A DNA stretch of 64,000 bases from Naasia sp. SYSU D00057 (GCF_017916505.1 NZ_JAFMSZ010000003.1:325083-389082); one strand, 5' to 3'; positions 1-8,035 are shown, numbered from the stretch's first letter. A program made the numbers and translations. Notes: generated by a model from the letters alone, not told the origin.

Positions 1-804
1 GGCCTCCTCCGGGAACAGGCGCTCGACGTCCTCCGCGCCGGTCCCGCGACCGCCCGTCAGCTCGGCCAGTCGGCCCACGGGAGTCGCGGACCGGTCGACC
101 GCGCGAAGCGCCACGTTCCGGTCGAGGCCGAGGAACGCGTCACGCTCGCCCAGACCGCGATAGCCCTGCCACTCGAGGAGGACGGACAGGTCGGTCGGCT
201 CCTGCAGCTCGACGAGCGTGATGCCGGGGCCGATCGCGTGCGCCATGCCCGCCGGCACTAGCAGCGTGGAGCCCGGGCGAAGCGGCACGCGGTGCATGGC
301 GGCGAGCATCGCCTCGGCACGCTGCCCGCTGACCCACGCGGCGACCTCGTCCGCGCCGACATCGCGCGTGAAGCCGAGGCAGGCGTAGCCCTCGCCCTCC
401 GGCCGGACCGCCACGACGATCCACGCCTCGGTCTTCCCGTGGCCTAGCGAGAGGTGCTCGCGCGCGAACCCGACGTCGGGGTGCACGTGCACGAACAGCC
501 GCTCGGCGGTGTCGAGCAGCTTGACGAGCAGCTCGGTGCTGGTGCCGAAGCGGGCGACGTGCTCGTCGCCCAGCCAGGTAGCCGGGTCCTCCTCGATGGC
601 CGTGCGGAGCAGCTCGCCCGAGGGGAGCGCGGAGAGGCCGATGCCGCCGCCCGCGAAGATCTCGGTCGCCGACCCGACGAAGTCCTCCGGCGAGAACTCG
701 CTCGGCTGCGGCGAACCGCGGAAGGCGGCGATGCCCGCGCCGCCGCGGTACGGACGGTCGGGCTGGTTCGGGGCCAGGCGGAGGGGAGAGGGGGCAGTCG
801 TCAT
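1..804 (-). CDS. manA: Mannose-6-phosphate isomerase, class I (C-terminus beyond the window)
   Basis: Cupin-fold zinc enzyme that interconverts mannose 6-phosphate and fructose 6-phosphate in the cytoplasm, supplying mannose for cell-surface glycans. The first 268 codons are present; the 3' end runs off the left edge. Visible family motifs, in order: the metal-binding HVHP pair near residue 114, the glutamate of GKTEAW about 15 residues later, and a third histidine in VPAGMAHAIG near residue 180. The ATG at 804 is chosen because translation there gives a typical ManA start (LAPNQPDRPYRGG). An overlapping frame from 834 encodes only low-complexity Arg-rich sequence. Divergent from the coiled-coil gene that begins about 50 bases away. 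Confidence 0.85.
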   Translation of the reverse strand, partial: MTTAPSPLRLAPNQPDRPYRGGAGIAAFRGSPQPSEFSPEDFVGSATEIFAGGGIGLSALPSGELLRTAIEEDPATWLGDEHVARFGTSTELLVKLLDTAERLFVHVHPDVGFAREHLSLGHGKTEAWIVVAVRPEGEGYACLGFTRDVGADEVAAWVSGQRAEAMLAAMHRVPLRPGSTLLVPAGMAHAIGPGITLVELQEPTDLSVLLEWQGYRGLGERDAFLGLDRNVALRAVDRSATPVGRLAELTGGRGTGAEDVERLFPEEA

Positions 805-852
805 CGTCGTCGTCCTCGGGGTCTGGTGCGGCCATCCGCAACGCTAGCGGCG

Positions 853-1869
853 ATGCGAGAGGATACGGACGTGGACGCCGGTCTCCAGGAGCTCGCCGAC
901 GAGCTGTACGGGCTCACGCCGTCCGACTTCACCGCGCAGCGGAACGCCCGCGCCAAGGAGGTCCGCGCTGCCGGGGACCGCGACCTGGCCGCACTCGTCG
1001 CCAAGCTGCCCAAGCCGTCCGTCGCCGCGTGGGGAGCCAACCTGCTCGTCCGGGAGCGCGCCGACCAGATCGGCGACGTCCTCTCGCTCGGCGCTCTGCT
1101 GCGGGAGGCCCAGGAGGACCTCGACCCTGAGGCGCTGCGCACGCTCACGCGGCAGCGTCGCCAGCTCGTGGCCGCCCTCGGTCGGGAGGCCGCACGCCTC
1201 GCATCCGGGCGCGGGCAGCAGCTGAGCAGCGCGGCGGTCGAGGAGCTCGAGCAGACCCTGCAAGCCGCGATGACCGACCCTGCGGCGGCGGACGCGCTGC
1301 GCACGGGCCGGCTCGTCCGCTCGCTCACCGGCACCGGCGTCGAGGCGGTCGACCTCACCGACGCGGTCGCCGCCCCCGACGGCGGCCCGGCCCCGACGCG
1401 GAAGGCCGAGCCTGCACCGGAGCCCGCGCCCGCGCCACGCGGAGCGGCCCGCGGCAAGCTGCGGGCGGTTCCGCGGCCCGAGGAGGACGAGGAGCGCGCC
1501 GAGCGCGAGCGCGAGCGGCAGCGGAAGGAGCAGGAGCGAGCCGAGCGGGAGCGTGCGGAGCAGGCGCTCGCGGAAGCCCGGCGGAGCGCGGAGGAGGCCG
1601 ACCGGGAGGCCGGGAGGGCGGACCGGCGGCTCCGCGACGTGGAGCGGCGCCGCGAGGAGGCGCGCGACGAGCGTGAGCGAGTGCGTGCGGAGGTGCGGCG
1701 GCTGAAGGCGGAGCTGGCCGAGCTCGAGGGGCGGCTCGGCGGAGTCGAGGACGAGCTGGAGTCGCTCGAGACGGACCGGGACGAGGCGGCTCGCGCGGCG
1801 GATCGGGCGCGGCTCAGCGCCGACCGGGCGCAGGAGGCCGTGGCTCGCGCGGAGGAGCGGCTCCGCTAG
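853..1869 (+). CDS. Conserved hypothetical protein with long C-terminal coiled coil
   Basis: 338 residues, unknown function. Residues 1-180 form a globular domain containing FTAQRNARAKEVRAAGD and LPKPSVAAWGANLL, a pattern I associate with a conserved actinobacterial hypothetical family. A Pro/Ala-rich linker follows (about 180-205), then roughly 130 residues of charged Glu/Arg heptads that should form a continuous coiled coil. No signal peptide or membrane segment is visible. The ATG at 853 excludes an in-frame upstream extension that would lie antisense to manA. An alternative leaderless start is the in-frame GTG at 871, six bases after a GAGGAT -10-like box. A structural or scaffolding role is only a guess. 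Confidence 0.7.
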   Translation: MREDTDVDAGLQELADELYGLTPSDFTAQRNARAKEVRAAGDRDLAALVAKLPKPSVAAWGANLLVRERADQIGDVLSLGALLREAQEDLDPEALRTLTRQRRQLVAALGREAARLASGRGQQLSSAAVEELEQTLQAAMTDPAAADALRTGRLVRSLTGTGVEAVDLTDAVAAPDGGPAPTRKAEPAPEPAPAPRGAARGKLRAVPRPEEDEERAERERERQRKEQERAERERAEQALAEARRSAEEADREAGRADRRLRDVERRREEARDERERVRAEVRRLKAELAELEGRLGGVEDELESLETDRDEAARAADRARLSADRAQEAVARAEERLR

Positions 1870-1879
1870 GACGGGCCGG

Positions 1880-1897
1880 AGCGCGGGGTGCCGCGCT
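1880..1897. terminator. Short hairpin between convergent genes
   Basis: AGCGCGG and CCGCGCT are perfectly complementary seven-base arms around a four-base loop, immediately after the coiled-coil gene and touching the stop codon of the lysozyme-like gene. The arrangement suits a bidirectional terminator, although neither strand has a clear U-run. Confidence 0.45.
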
Positions 1898-2711
1898 AGC
1901 GGCAGGACACGTTGTAGTCGAGGCCCTTGGCGATGAACTGCACCATGGCGACCGTGCCGTCCGCGGTGAGGGGTGCGGCGGTGGTGCACATCTTCCGAGC
2001 ATCCGCGGCGCTGTCCGCGCCGGCGAGCCAGCTCGGCAGGCCGTTGAGGTTGCTGTCCTCGTCGGGGCGGCCGGCGATCCACATCCACTGCAGGGCGGTC
2101 GAGTAGAGGCCCACCTCGGCTCCGATGCCGTGGAAGTGGTCGACCATCCCCTCGAGCACCGCGCGGTTGGCGCCGCGGTCCCACTGCCAGGTGTTCATCG
2201 TCTCGACGTCGAGCCACCACAGGTAGGAGGACGGGTCCTCGACGCCGCGGATGGTGGTGTCGTCGAGCGCGACGGACTGGCCGTACACATAGGCGCAGGC
2301 GGCGCCCTCGCCGCCGTCGCAGGTGCCGTAGGGATTCGCCACGGCGGTGCCCTGGCGGGTGCGGTCACTGTCGGGCCACCAGACCGCCGAGCGGCCGGGG
2401 TTCGCGGTGTTGACGTAGAGCGCGACCGACGGCTGCGCAGTGGCTCCGGTGGTGGCCTGCTCCGCCCAGTCGAGCTGGTCGGCGAAGCACGGGTTCGAGT
2501 CGACCGCGAGCCCCCCGGTGACGCCGATCACGGCGAACGCCGCGTTCTTCGGCAGCGGGGAGTCGCACTGGGGCCACGACACGTCGTTGCCGAGCGAGGT
2601 CGTCACCGGCTTCGGCTGCTCCGGCGCGGCGAGAGCGGGCGCGGCGCCGGCGAGGACCAGCGCCCCGGCGGTCACCGCTGCTGACAGTGCCTTCAGCAAG
2701 GGGTACCGCAT
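1896..2711 (-). CDS. Secreted glycoside-hydrolase-like (GH25-type barrel) protein
   Basis: 271 residues. A Sec signal peptide (RYPLLKALSAAVTAGALVLAG) ends at a likely AAPALAA cleavage site. The mature part opens with SLGNDVSWPQCDSPLP and contains FAVIGVTGG, YLWWLDVETMNTW and VGLYSTALQW, which fit the TIM-barrel strands of GH25/DUF1906-like secreted hydrolases. Probably cell-wall associated; the substrate is not shown. The start at 2711 is preferred over 2747 because a CATACT -10 box (minus strand, 2718-2723) lies exactly six bases upstream and a TTGCCG -35 fits at 18 bases, implying a leaderless mRNA. Confidence is good for secretion, moderate for enzyme class. Confidence 0.7.
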   Translation of the reverse strand: MRYPLLKALSAAVTAGALVLAGAAPALAAPEQPKPVTTSLGNDVSWPQCDSPLPKNAAFAVIGVTGGLAVDSNPCFADQLDWAEQATTGATAQPSVALYVNTANPGRSAVWWPDSDRTRQGTAVANPYGTCDGGEGAACAYVYGQSVALDDTTIRGVEDPSSYLWWLDVETMNTWQWDRGANRAVLEGMVDHFHGIGAEVGLYSTALQWMWIAGRPDEDSNLNGLPSWLAGADSAADARKMCTTAAPLTADGTVAMVQFIAKGLDYNVSCR

Positions 2712-3131
2712 CCGGCAAGTATGCGTTAGGCATCCGGTACGCGGCAATAAGGAGACGCGGCGGTGCAGAATTCCAGACCCGTGCCGGGAGAGGAAGAGCC
2801 TGGTTCTATTCCCGCCGGGCTATCCCTTCTGTCGGGCGTATGCGCCTTATCGTCACCCTTGCGGGGGACAATTACCCGCGACGTGTCCACCAGTCGGGGG
2901 ACATTCTCGTCCAGACATGCATTCGGGCGTTATTTTCTGTGCCAACGAGGTGCGGAGCGCGAAGCGAAGAGACCTCGACACAGCCGACACGAAAGCTACC
3001 CGATGTCCCGCAAGGGGCAGGCAGTCGAGTCGACCTCGTGGCAGGAACGCCGTTGCCGAACACCCATCGGCACCCGAGCGGGAGGCGTTCGCTGACTGGA
3101 TGCCGGTGGCGGGCGACCGCCACCGGCAGAG
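2712..3131. other. Intergenic region without a convincing gene
   Basis: 420 bases between the lysozyme-like gene and the MarR gene. The left end holds the lysozyme promoter (TTGCCG-18-CATACT on the minus strand) and the right end a strong hairpin at 3101-3128. Short open frames occur on both strands, but none has a ribosome site with plausible codon use, so I call no gene. Confidence 0.5.
3101..3128 (-). terminator. Terminator hairpin downstream of the MarR gene
   Basis: Perfect 12-base arms (TGCCGGTGGCGG and its complement) around a GCGA loop, directly after the stop codon of the minus-strand MarR gene, with a further flanking CTGACT/AGTCAG pairing. No strong U-run, as is common in high-GC actinobacteria. 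Confidence 0.65.
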
Positions 3132-3584
3132 TCAGTCCTCCCGCTGCCCTGTCGGTTCGCTGCCGAGACCAGCGCGCAGCGCGTCCGTCAGCCGGCGGAG
3201 CTCGGCGAGCTCCTCCTCCGGCAGCGCGGCGCCGACCGTGCGCTCGATGGAGCGGGAGTGCTCCCCGGCGATGCGGCGGAAGGTGCGGAAGCCCTCGTCC
3301 GTCACGTGCACGACGGTGCCGCGCCGGTCCGTGGGATCCGGAAGGCGCTCGAGGAGCCCGCGGGCGACCAGTCGATCGACCAGCCGGCTGATGCTCGGCT
3401 GGCTGAGCAGCACGACGCCGTTGAGGTCGCGCATCCGCGCCTGCCTGCCGGGAAGACGCGTGAGGTTGAAGAGCACGTCGTACTCGTTGAACGACATGCC
3501 GCGCGGGAAGTCGGCCACGAGCCGGCGCATGACAGCGACCTGGGCTCGGAACAGCGATTCCCAGGTGTCGACGGCAGTGCCCAC
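3132..3584 (-). CDS. MarR-family transcriptional regulator
   Basis: 150 residues with the MarR winged-helix layout: helical N-terminus (FRAQVAVMRRLVADFPRGMS), recognition helix region LSQPSISRLVDRLVARGLLERL (about 69-90), and the DPTDRRGTVVHVTDEG beta-wing, followed by dimerisation helices. Such proteins usually repress a neighbouring gene until a small aromatic or phenolic ligand binds. No flanking gene suggests the ligand: the upstream neighbour is a different regulator and the downstream one a secreted hydrolase. GTG start at 3584 with GGAGG four bases upstream. A hairpin lies in the upstream leader at 3661-3694. Confidence 0.85.
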   Translation of the reverse strand: MGTAVDTWESLFRAQVAVMRRLVADFPRGMSFNEYDVLFNLTRLPGRQARMRDLNGVVLLSQPSISRLVDRLVARGLLERLPDPTDRRGTVVHVTDEGFRTFRRIAGEHSRSIERTVGAALPEEELAELRRLTDALRAGLGSEPTGQRED

Positions 3585-3980
3585 GATTCCTCCGCCGCCA
3601 GCCTAGACGGCGGGAAATCAGGAGAAGGAATCCGAGCCCGAACGTGCGCCGGACAGGATTGAGGGCCGGTCGCAGAGGCTAGCGACCGGCCCTCTCCCTT
3701 GCACCAAGAGTGTCCTGCAATCACATTCCGCGGTAGCTGCCACAGCAAACAACTAACGCTCTAGAAATATATAACGGTTGGGTAACGGCCCGCCAGTGGG
3801 AGAGCGACCGATTTTTCTGAGAGTTTCCCCGGGCCGAGCCTCGCGGGGTCGGCCGACTACAGGCCGTGCCGGATTCTCTCGCGCCTGCGGCTCGACACGC
3901 CAGCAGGAGAGAAGTGGCGGGCGGCGCGGCGAGCGGATGGGCCCCGCCGGCGCTCGCGCGTGGAGGGGCCCGTCAGCCGA
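3585..3980. other. Intergenic region with an AT-rich stretch
   Basis: 396 bases between the MarR gene and the winged-helix gene, both on the minus strand. It carries a strong hairpin (3661-3694) and, about 60 bases further upstream of MarR, an unusually AT-rich stretch (3750-3785, including TCTAGAAATATATAAC) that could hold a minus-strand promoter. No coding region is convincing. Confidence 0.45.
3661..3694. promoter_or_regulatory. Strong hairpin in the MarR upstream leader
   Basis: GAGGGCCGGTCGC and its exact complement are separated by eight bases, starting 76 bases upstream of the MarR start codon. It is placed where a 5' leader attenuator of MarR, or the terminator of an unannotated small RNA, would be. 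There is no U-run on the minus strand and a weak TCCCTT follows on the plus strand. Confidence 0.4.
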
Positions 3981-4676
3981 TCACAGGTCGGGGCTGGGGC
4001 CGCGAAGGTCGTGGCGCACGACGACGTCCGCGTGCCGGTCGAAGCGGTATCCGGTGCCGCGAACAGTGCGCACGATGTCCTGGTAGTCGCCGAGCTTCGA
4101 CCGGAGGCGGCGCACGTGCACGTCGATGGTGCGCTCGTTCGGCGCATCGGCGTCCTGGTCGGGCCACAGGGCCGCGATGATCTCGGCCCTCGCCACGGTA
4201 CGGCCCTCGCGGAGCACGAGGTACTGCAGCAGCTCGAACTCCTTGTAGGTGAGGGGCGCGGTCTCCTCGTCGAGCAGGACGCGCTTCCGGGAGAGGTCGA
4301 TCACAACACCCTGCACGACGTCGGGGGACGGGGCGTCCGCCGTGCGGCTCGCGAGCGCCGACGGGTCCTGGAGGGCGAGGCGGACGACGTCGACGTCGCG
4401 TCCGCCGGCGCCGCGCGGGGCGAGGGCGACGGCGGCGTGGGTCTGGGCGCCGGGGACGAGCTCGGTGGTGAGGCTGCGGAGGGCCTCGACGAGAGCGGCG
4501 AGATCGGTGCCGGCCGCGGCGGTCTTCGCCTCGTCGACACCGACGTAGAGGACGAAGCCGCGGACCTCGGTGCCCTCGGGCACCGCGCGGAGGCGGGGGG
4601 CGGGAGCCTCGGCGCGAGGAGCGGCGGTGCGGGGAGCGGTCGGGCGGGAAGCGGTGGGGAGAGTGGCGAGAGACAT
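3981..4676 (-). CDS. Winged-helix (OmpR/PhoB-type) DNA-binding regulator without a receiver domain
   Basis: 231 residues. The C-terminal 100 residues are a classic Trans_reg_C domain: VVIDLSRKRVLLDEE, LTYKEFELLQYLVLREGRTVAR, RTIDVHVRRLRSKLG and VRTVRGTGYRF. The N-terminal 110 residues are not a response-regulator receiver: there is no conserved Asp/Lys set, only an Ala/Pro-rich segment and a small unclassified domain. It probably responds to something other than a histidine kinase. Start at 4676 is chosen because GAAGG lies upstream of that ATG; a GTG at 4775 would add a 33-residue low-complexity extension across leader hairpins. It lies downstream of a leaderless Cys-rich short ORF that may control it. 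Confidence 0.8.
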   Translation of the reverse strand: MSLATLPTASRPTAPRTAAPRAEAPAPRLRAVPEGTEVRGFVLYVGVDEAKTAAAGTDLAALVEALRSLTTELVPGAQTHAAVALAPRGAGGRDVDVVRLALQDPSALASRTADAPSPDVVQGVVIDLSRKRVLLDEETAPLTYKEFELLQYLVLREGRTVARAEIIAALWPDQDADAPNERTIDVHVRRLRSKLGDYQDIVRTVRGTGYRFDRHADVVVRHDLRGPSPDL

Positions 4677-4826
4677 GGACGGGAAACCTTCGATGATGAC
4701 CGGTCGCCGTGACCGGGAGCTGTGCTGCGGCGAGGACTCAGGAGAGTCCGGAGGATTCGCCTCGTCGTCCTGCACGGGGGAACGGCAGGGGGCTGAGGCG
4801 TGCGAACGGGCTGAGGGGGAGGAGCG
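4677..4826 (-). promoter_or_regulatory. Leader between the short ORF and the regulator, with two hairpins
   Basis: This 150-base stretch holds two perfect small hairpins: GGACTC/GAGTCC around AGGA (4734-4749) and CCGGTC/GACCGG (4700-4716), the second next to the regulator's ribosome site. A leader peptide followed by hairpins is the usual layout of translation-coupled attenuation. No alternative pairing has been computed. Confidence 0.4.
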
Positions 4827-4925
4827 TCAGCGGCACATTCGACAGCACATCGCGCGGCCGGCCATCATCATGCCGGCGTTCCCCAGGGCCTCGAAGGAGG
4901 TCGGGATGCGCGAGTTGTCAGACAT
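4827..4925 (-). CDS. Leaderless short ORF with Cys-rich C-terminus (32 residues), possible leader peptide
   Basis: ATG at 4925, TGA at 4827-4829. The product starts MSDNSRIPTSFEALGNAG and ends AMCCRMCR, with three Cys and several Met among the last residues. No ribosome site is present; the ATG is seven bases after a CAGGAT -10 box. In mycobacteria, leaderless short ORFs with Cys codons near their end act as cysteine-responsive attenuators of the operon behind them. This ORF has the same layout and sits 150 bases upstream of the winged-helix regulator. It could instead encode a functional small metal-binding protein. I recognise no named family. Confidence 0.6.
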   Translation of the reverse strand: MSDNSRIPTSFEALGNAGMMMAGRAMCCRMCR

Positions 4926-4932
4926 GGCGTCG

Positions 4933-4962
4933 ATCCTGGTCGACGCCGGAGCCGGGTGTCAA
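4933..4962 (-). promoter_or_regulatory. Consensus promoter of the leaderless short ORF
   Basis: On the minus strand, TTGACA (4957-4962) and CAGGAT (4933-4938) are separated by 18 bases. The expected transcription start coincides with the ATG at 4925. This is one of the best -35 boxes in the window, consistent with strong transcription of a regulatory leader. Confidence 0.7.
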
Positions 4963-4995
4963 GTGACCCGGGCGGACTTTCGGGGGGAAGGGGCG

Positions 4996-5631
4996 TCAGG
5001 AGACCGTGCCGTAGAGGCGGTCGCCGGCGTCGCCGAGCCCGGGAACGATGTAGCCGACCTCGTTCAGCCGCTCGTCGAGGGCGCCGAGCACGATGGTGAG
5101 GCTGCGGCCCTGGGTCGCCTCCTCGACGGCCTTCAGGCCCTCGGGTGCGGCGATGAGGCAGACGGCGGTCACGTCCACCGCTCCGCGCTCGAAGAGGTAC
5201 TCGATGGCGGCGAGCAGGGAGCCGCCCGTCGCGAGCATCGGGTCGAGGATGAAGCACTGCCGGTTCGACAGGTCGTCGGGGAGTCGCTCGGCGTAGATCG
5301 CCGGCTGCAGGGTCTCCTCGTTGCGGACCATGCCGAGGAAGCCGACCTCGGCGTTGGGCATGAGCTTCACCATGCCCTCGAGCATCCCGAGCCCTGCGCG
5401 CAGGATCGGCACCACGAGCGGCTTCGGGTCGCTGATGGCGAGGCCGGTGGTGCGCGACACCGGGGTGTCGATCTCGATCGGCTCGGTGCGCACGCCGCGG
5501 GTCGCCTCGTAGGCCAGCAGGGTCACGAGCTCCTCGGTGAGAGCGCGGAAGGTGGGCGAGGGGGTCGCCTTGTCGCGGAGCACCGTGAGCTTGTGCGTGA
5601 CGAGAGGGTGGTCGGCGACATGCACTCGCAT
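4996..5631 (-). CDS. upp: Uracil phosphoribosyltransferase
   Basis: 211 residues, normal length. Converts uracil and PRPP to UMP (pyrimidine salvage, cytoplasmic). The PRPP-binding loop DPMLATGGS is at 130-138, the substrate-contacting region [10 protein letters not shown] near 74-83, and the C-terminal [13 protein letters not shown] matches the uracil-binding end of the family. A TAGATT -10 box (5639-5644, minus strand) lies seven bases before the ATG, so the mRNA is probably leaderless. Divergent from tadA. Confidence 0.95.
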   Translation of the reverse strand: MRVHVADHPLVTHKLTVLRDKATPSPTFRALTEELVTLLAYEATRGVRTEPIEIDTPVSRTTGLAISDPKPLVVPILRAGLGMLEGMVKLMPNAEVGFLGMVRNEETLQPAIYAERLPDDLSNRQCFILDPMLATGGSLLAAIEYLFERGAVDVTAVCLIAAPEGLKAVEEATQGRSLTIVLGALDERLNEVGYIVPGLGDAGDRLYGTVS

Positions 5632-5678
5632 AAGCTCAAATCTAGCCGGGGTCGCGCCGCCTCCGGGGAGGAGGCCGG

Positions 5679-6134
5679 GTGCCGGACTACGCGGGCTGGA
5701 TGCGGGCCGCCCTGACGGAGGCGGAGGCCGCCCTCGCGACGGGGGACGTCCCCGTCGGCGCCGTGGTCGTCGATGCGGGCGGAGCGGTGCTCGGTCGCGG
5801 CCGCAACCGCCGGGAGGCGGACGGCGATCCGCTCGCGCACGCGGAGATCCTCGCCCTGCGCGAGGCGGCGGCGGTGCGGGGCGACTGGAACCTCGACGAC
5901 TGCACCCTCGTGGTGACGCTCGAGCCGTGCGTGATGTGCGCGGGCGCGGTCCTGCAGTCCCGCGTCGGGCGCCTCGTGTACGGCGCCTGGGACGAGAAGG
6001 CGGGCGCGGTGGGATCGGTCTACGACGTGGTCCGGGACCGCCGCCTTCCGCATCGCATCGAGGTCGTGACGGGCGTGGACGCCGAGGAGAGCGCCCGGCT
6101 GCTCACCGACTTCTTCCGCGCTCGGCGACTCTGA
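5679..6134 (+). CDS. tadA: tRNA-specific adenosine deaminase
   Basis: 151 residues. Deaminates the wobble adenosine A34 of tRNA-Arg(ACG) to inosine. Zinc site: HAE at 54-56 and PCVMC at 83-87, the family signature; [12 protein letters not shown] is also typical. GTG start at 5679 with GAGGAGG upstream. Ends six bases before the convergent small ORF. A general nucleoside deaminase is the only alternative, but length and the KAGAVGS region favour TadA. Confidence 0.92.
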   Translation: MPDYAGWMRAALTEAEAALATGDVPVGAVVVDAGGAVLGRGRNRREADGDPLAHAEILALREAAAVRGDWNLDDCTLVVTLEPCVMCAGAVLQSRVGRLVYGAWDEKAGAVGSVYDVVRDRRLPHRIEVVTGVDAEESARLLTDFFRARRL

Positions 6135-6140
6135 CCGCGA

Positions 6141-6437
6141 TCAGTCGAGGGCGCGGATGACGATCGTCTCGGTCGGCGTGCCCGAGTCGGCGGCGATGTC
6201 CGGCTCGACGAAGACCGCGGCCACCCGCGAGTCCGTCGTCTTCACCTTGTGCTCGACGTCGGCGATGGCGAGCACCACGTCGGCGAGACGCAGGGTCGGC
6301 GAGAGGCCGACCCGCGTGACGATGACGAGCCCGTCGTCGCCGCGGTCCAGCGCGTGCAGTGCGGACACTCCCCGCACCTGCGGCACCTCGAGGATGGCCT
6401 GCTCGATCTCGGCCAGCTCGGCGGACACCTGAGCCAT
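6141..6437 (-). CDS. Small protein resembling a free-standing CDF-type dimerisation domain
   Basis: 98 residues, no membrane segment. The pattern is an initial helix with a paired-helix strand (AELAEIEQAILEVPQVRGVSAL), then strands with LVIVTRVGLSP, a helix LADVVLAIADVEHKVK and a strand ending AAVFVEPD. This resembles the ferredoxin-like cytoplasmic C-terminal domain of cation diffusion facilitators (VHVEP motif) but lacks the transporter. Start supported by AGGAGG at proper spacing. Divergent from proC, with only 45 bases between them. Function unknown; the CDF resemblance is by eye. Confidence 0.6.
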   Translation of the reverse strand: MAQVSAELAEIEQAILEVPQVRGVSALHALDRGDDGLVIVTRVGLSPTLRLADVVLAIADVEHKVKTTDSRVAAVFVEPDIAADSGTPTETIVIRALD

Positions 6438-6481
6438 GTGAACCTCCTGACCGTTCTTGCCGCGATTCTAGGATGGGCAGG

Positions 6482-7324
6482 GTGACCGACGCCGCTGAAA
6501 TCGCACTGCCGACCATCGCGATCCTCGGTGCAGGGTCGATGGGCGGTGCGATCCTGCAGGGTCTGCGCCAGCCGAGGGTCACCGTGGACGGCGGAATCCG
6601 CATCACCACCCGCCGCGCCGATCCGGGCCGCCATCCGGGCGTCACCGCCTACGCCCTCGAGGAGGACGAGTCAGCGAACCGCCGCGCCGTCGAGGGCGCC
6701 GCCATCGTGCTGCTCGGGGTGAAGCCGGTCGGCATCGCGGCGCTGGCGGAGGAGATCGCGGGCGACCTGGCGCCCGGCACGCTCGTCATCAGTGTCGCGG
6801 CCGGGGTCACGACCGCGGCGATCGAGCGGCGGCTCCCCGACACGGTGGCCGTCGTCCGCGCCATGCCGAACACGCCGTCCACCGTGGGACTGGGGGTCAC
6901 GGGGATCAGCGCGGGCAGCCGCGCCTCCGCCGAGCACCTGCAGCTTGCGCGGACGCTGTTCGAGACCGTCGGCTCGGTGCTCGACCTGTCCGAGGACCGC
7001 ATCGATGCCCTGAGCACGATCTCCGGCTCCGGACCCGCCTACGTCTTCTATCTGATCGAGCAGCTGCAGGCGGCCGCCCGCGCTCGCGGCTTCACGGACG
7101 ACGAGGCCGCCCTCCTCGTTCAGGGCACCTTCCGCGGCGCCGTCGAGCTGCTCGCCTCGAGCGGCGTCGCCCCGGAGGAGCTCCGTCGCCGGGTCACCAG
7201 CCCGAACGGCACGACCGAGCGCGCGATCGCCGTGCTCGAGCGCGCGGATCTGGCCGCCGTGTTCGACGAGGCGACCGCCGCCGCTCAGGCCCGCGCCGAG
7301 GAGCTGGCCCGCGACCTCGCGTGA
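6482..7324 (+). CDS. proC: Pyrroline-5-carboxylate reductase
   Basis: About 280 residues. Last step of proline synthesis: NAD(P)H reduction of pyrroline-5-carboxylate. N-terminal Rossmann motif ILGAGSMGGAIL, then VKP (LLGVKPVG), AMPNTPSTVGLGVTG, and the ISGSGPAYVFYLIEQLQAAA active-site segment typical of ProC. GTG at 6482 is preferred over ATG 6473 because a TAGGAT -10 box (6469-6474) would overlap the ATG and lies seven bases before the GTG. Monocistronic; converges with the KtrA gene. Confidence 0.93.
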   Translation: MTDAAEIALPTIAILGAGSMGGAILQGLRQPRVTVDGGIRITTRRADPGRHPGVTAYALEEDESANRRAVEGAAIVLLGVKPVGIAALAEEIAGDLAPGTLVISVAAGVTTAAIERRLPDTVAVVRAMPNTPSTVGLGVTGISAGSRASAEHLQLARTLFETVGSVLDLSEDRIDALSTISGSGPAYVFYLIEQLQAAARARGFTDDEAALLVQGTFRGAVELLASSGVAPEELRRRVTSPNGTTERAIAVLERADLAAVFDEATAAAQARAEELARDLA

Positions 7325-7332
7325 GGCCCTCG

Positions 7333-7350
7333 CCACCGGCCCACTGGTGG
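7333..7350. terminator. Hairpin between proC and ktrA
   Basis: CCACCGG and CTGGTGG pair with one G-T wobble around a four-base loop in the short gap between two convergent genes, as expected for a shared terminator. Confidence 0.45.
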
Positions 7351-7366
7351 ACTCGGAGCGCGCCCC

Positions 7367-8035
7367 TCAGGCGATGGCGGCGAAGCGCTCGATGTCGGTC
7401 GTGTGGCCGGAGACGATGACGAGGTCGTGCGTCGACACCACCGTCTCGGCGGTCGCGTAGGTGAACGGGCGACCCGGCGACTTCACGCCCACGACGGTGA
7501 CGTGGTACTTGCGGCGCACCTGGGATTCGCCGAGGGGCAGGTCCCGGATCGGCTTCGGCGGGTGCATCTTCACGATCGCGAAGTCGTCATCGAACTGGAT
7601 GTAGTCGAGCATGCGGCCCGAGACCAGGTGCGCGGTGCGCTCGCCGGCCTCCGCCTCCGGGTAGATGACGTGGTTGGCGCCGATCCGCTCCAGGATCTTG
7701 CCGTGTGAGCGGGAGATCGCCTTCGCCCAGATCTGCGGGACGCCGAGGTCGACGAGGTTGGCGGTGATGAGCACGCTCGCCTCGATCGACGAGCCGACGG
7801 CCACCACCGCGATCGAGAAGTCCCGAGCGCCCAGCTGGCGGAGGGCGTCGATGCTGCGCGCGTCCGCCTGCACGGCATGCGTCACGCGCTCCGACCACTT
7901 CTGGACGAGGCCCGCATCAGCGTCGACGGCGAGCACCTCTCGGTCGAGCCGGTCGAGCTGACCGGCTGTCGCCGCTCCGAATCGGCCCAGGCCGATCACC
8001 AGGACGGGGGCGTTGTGCGGGATGCGATCAACCAA
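7367..8035 (-). CDS. KtrA/TrkA-type potassium channel regulatory subunit
   Basis: 222 residues: RCK_N Rossmann domain with GLGRFG at 15-20 and the acidic end of strand two (AVDAD), then an RCK_C domain (DLPLGESQVRRKYHVTVVGVKSPG ... LVIVSGHTTDIERF). It forms a cytoplasmic ring that gates the KtrB channel by nucleotide (ADP/ATP, and in some species c-di-AMP) binding. It overlaps the 3' end of the channel gene by eight bases, implying translational coupling in the order ktrB-ktrA. Confidence 0.9.
   Translation of the reverse strand: MVDRIPHNAPVLVIGLGRFGAATAGQLDRLDREVLAVDADAGLVQKWSERVTHAVQADARSIDALRQLGARDFSIAVVAVGSSIEASVLITANLVDLGVPQIWAKAISRSHGKILERIGANHVIYPEAEAGERTAHLVSGRMLDYIQFDDDFAIVKMHPPKPIRDLPLGESQVRRKYHVTVVGVKSPGRPFTYATAETVVSTHDLVIVSGHTTDIERFAAIA

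Noticed and set aside
2763-3095. 110-codon open frame upstream of the MarR gene
   Set aside because: No ribosome site, mixed composition without a high-GC third position bias, no recognisable motif.
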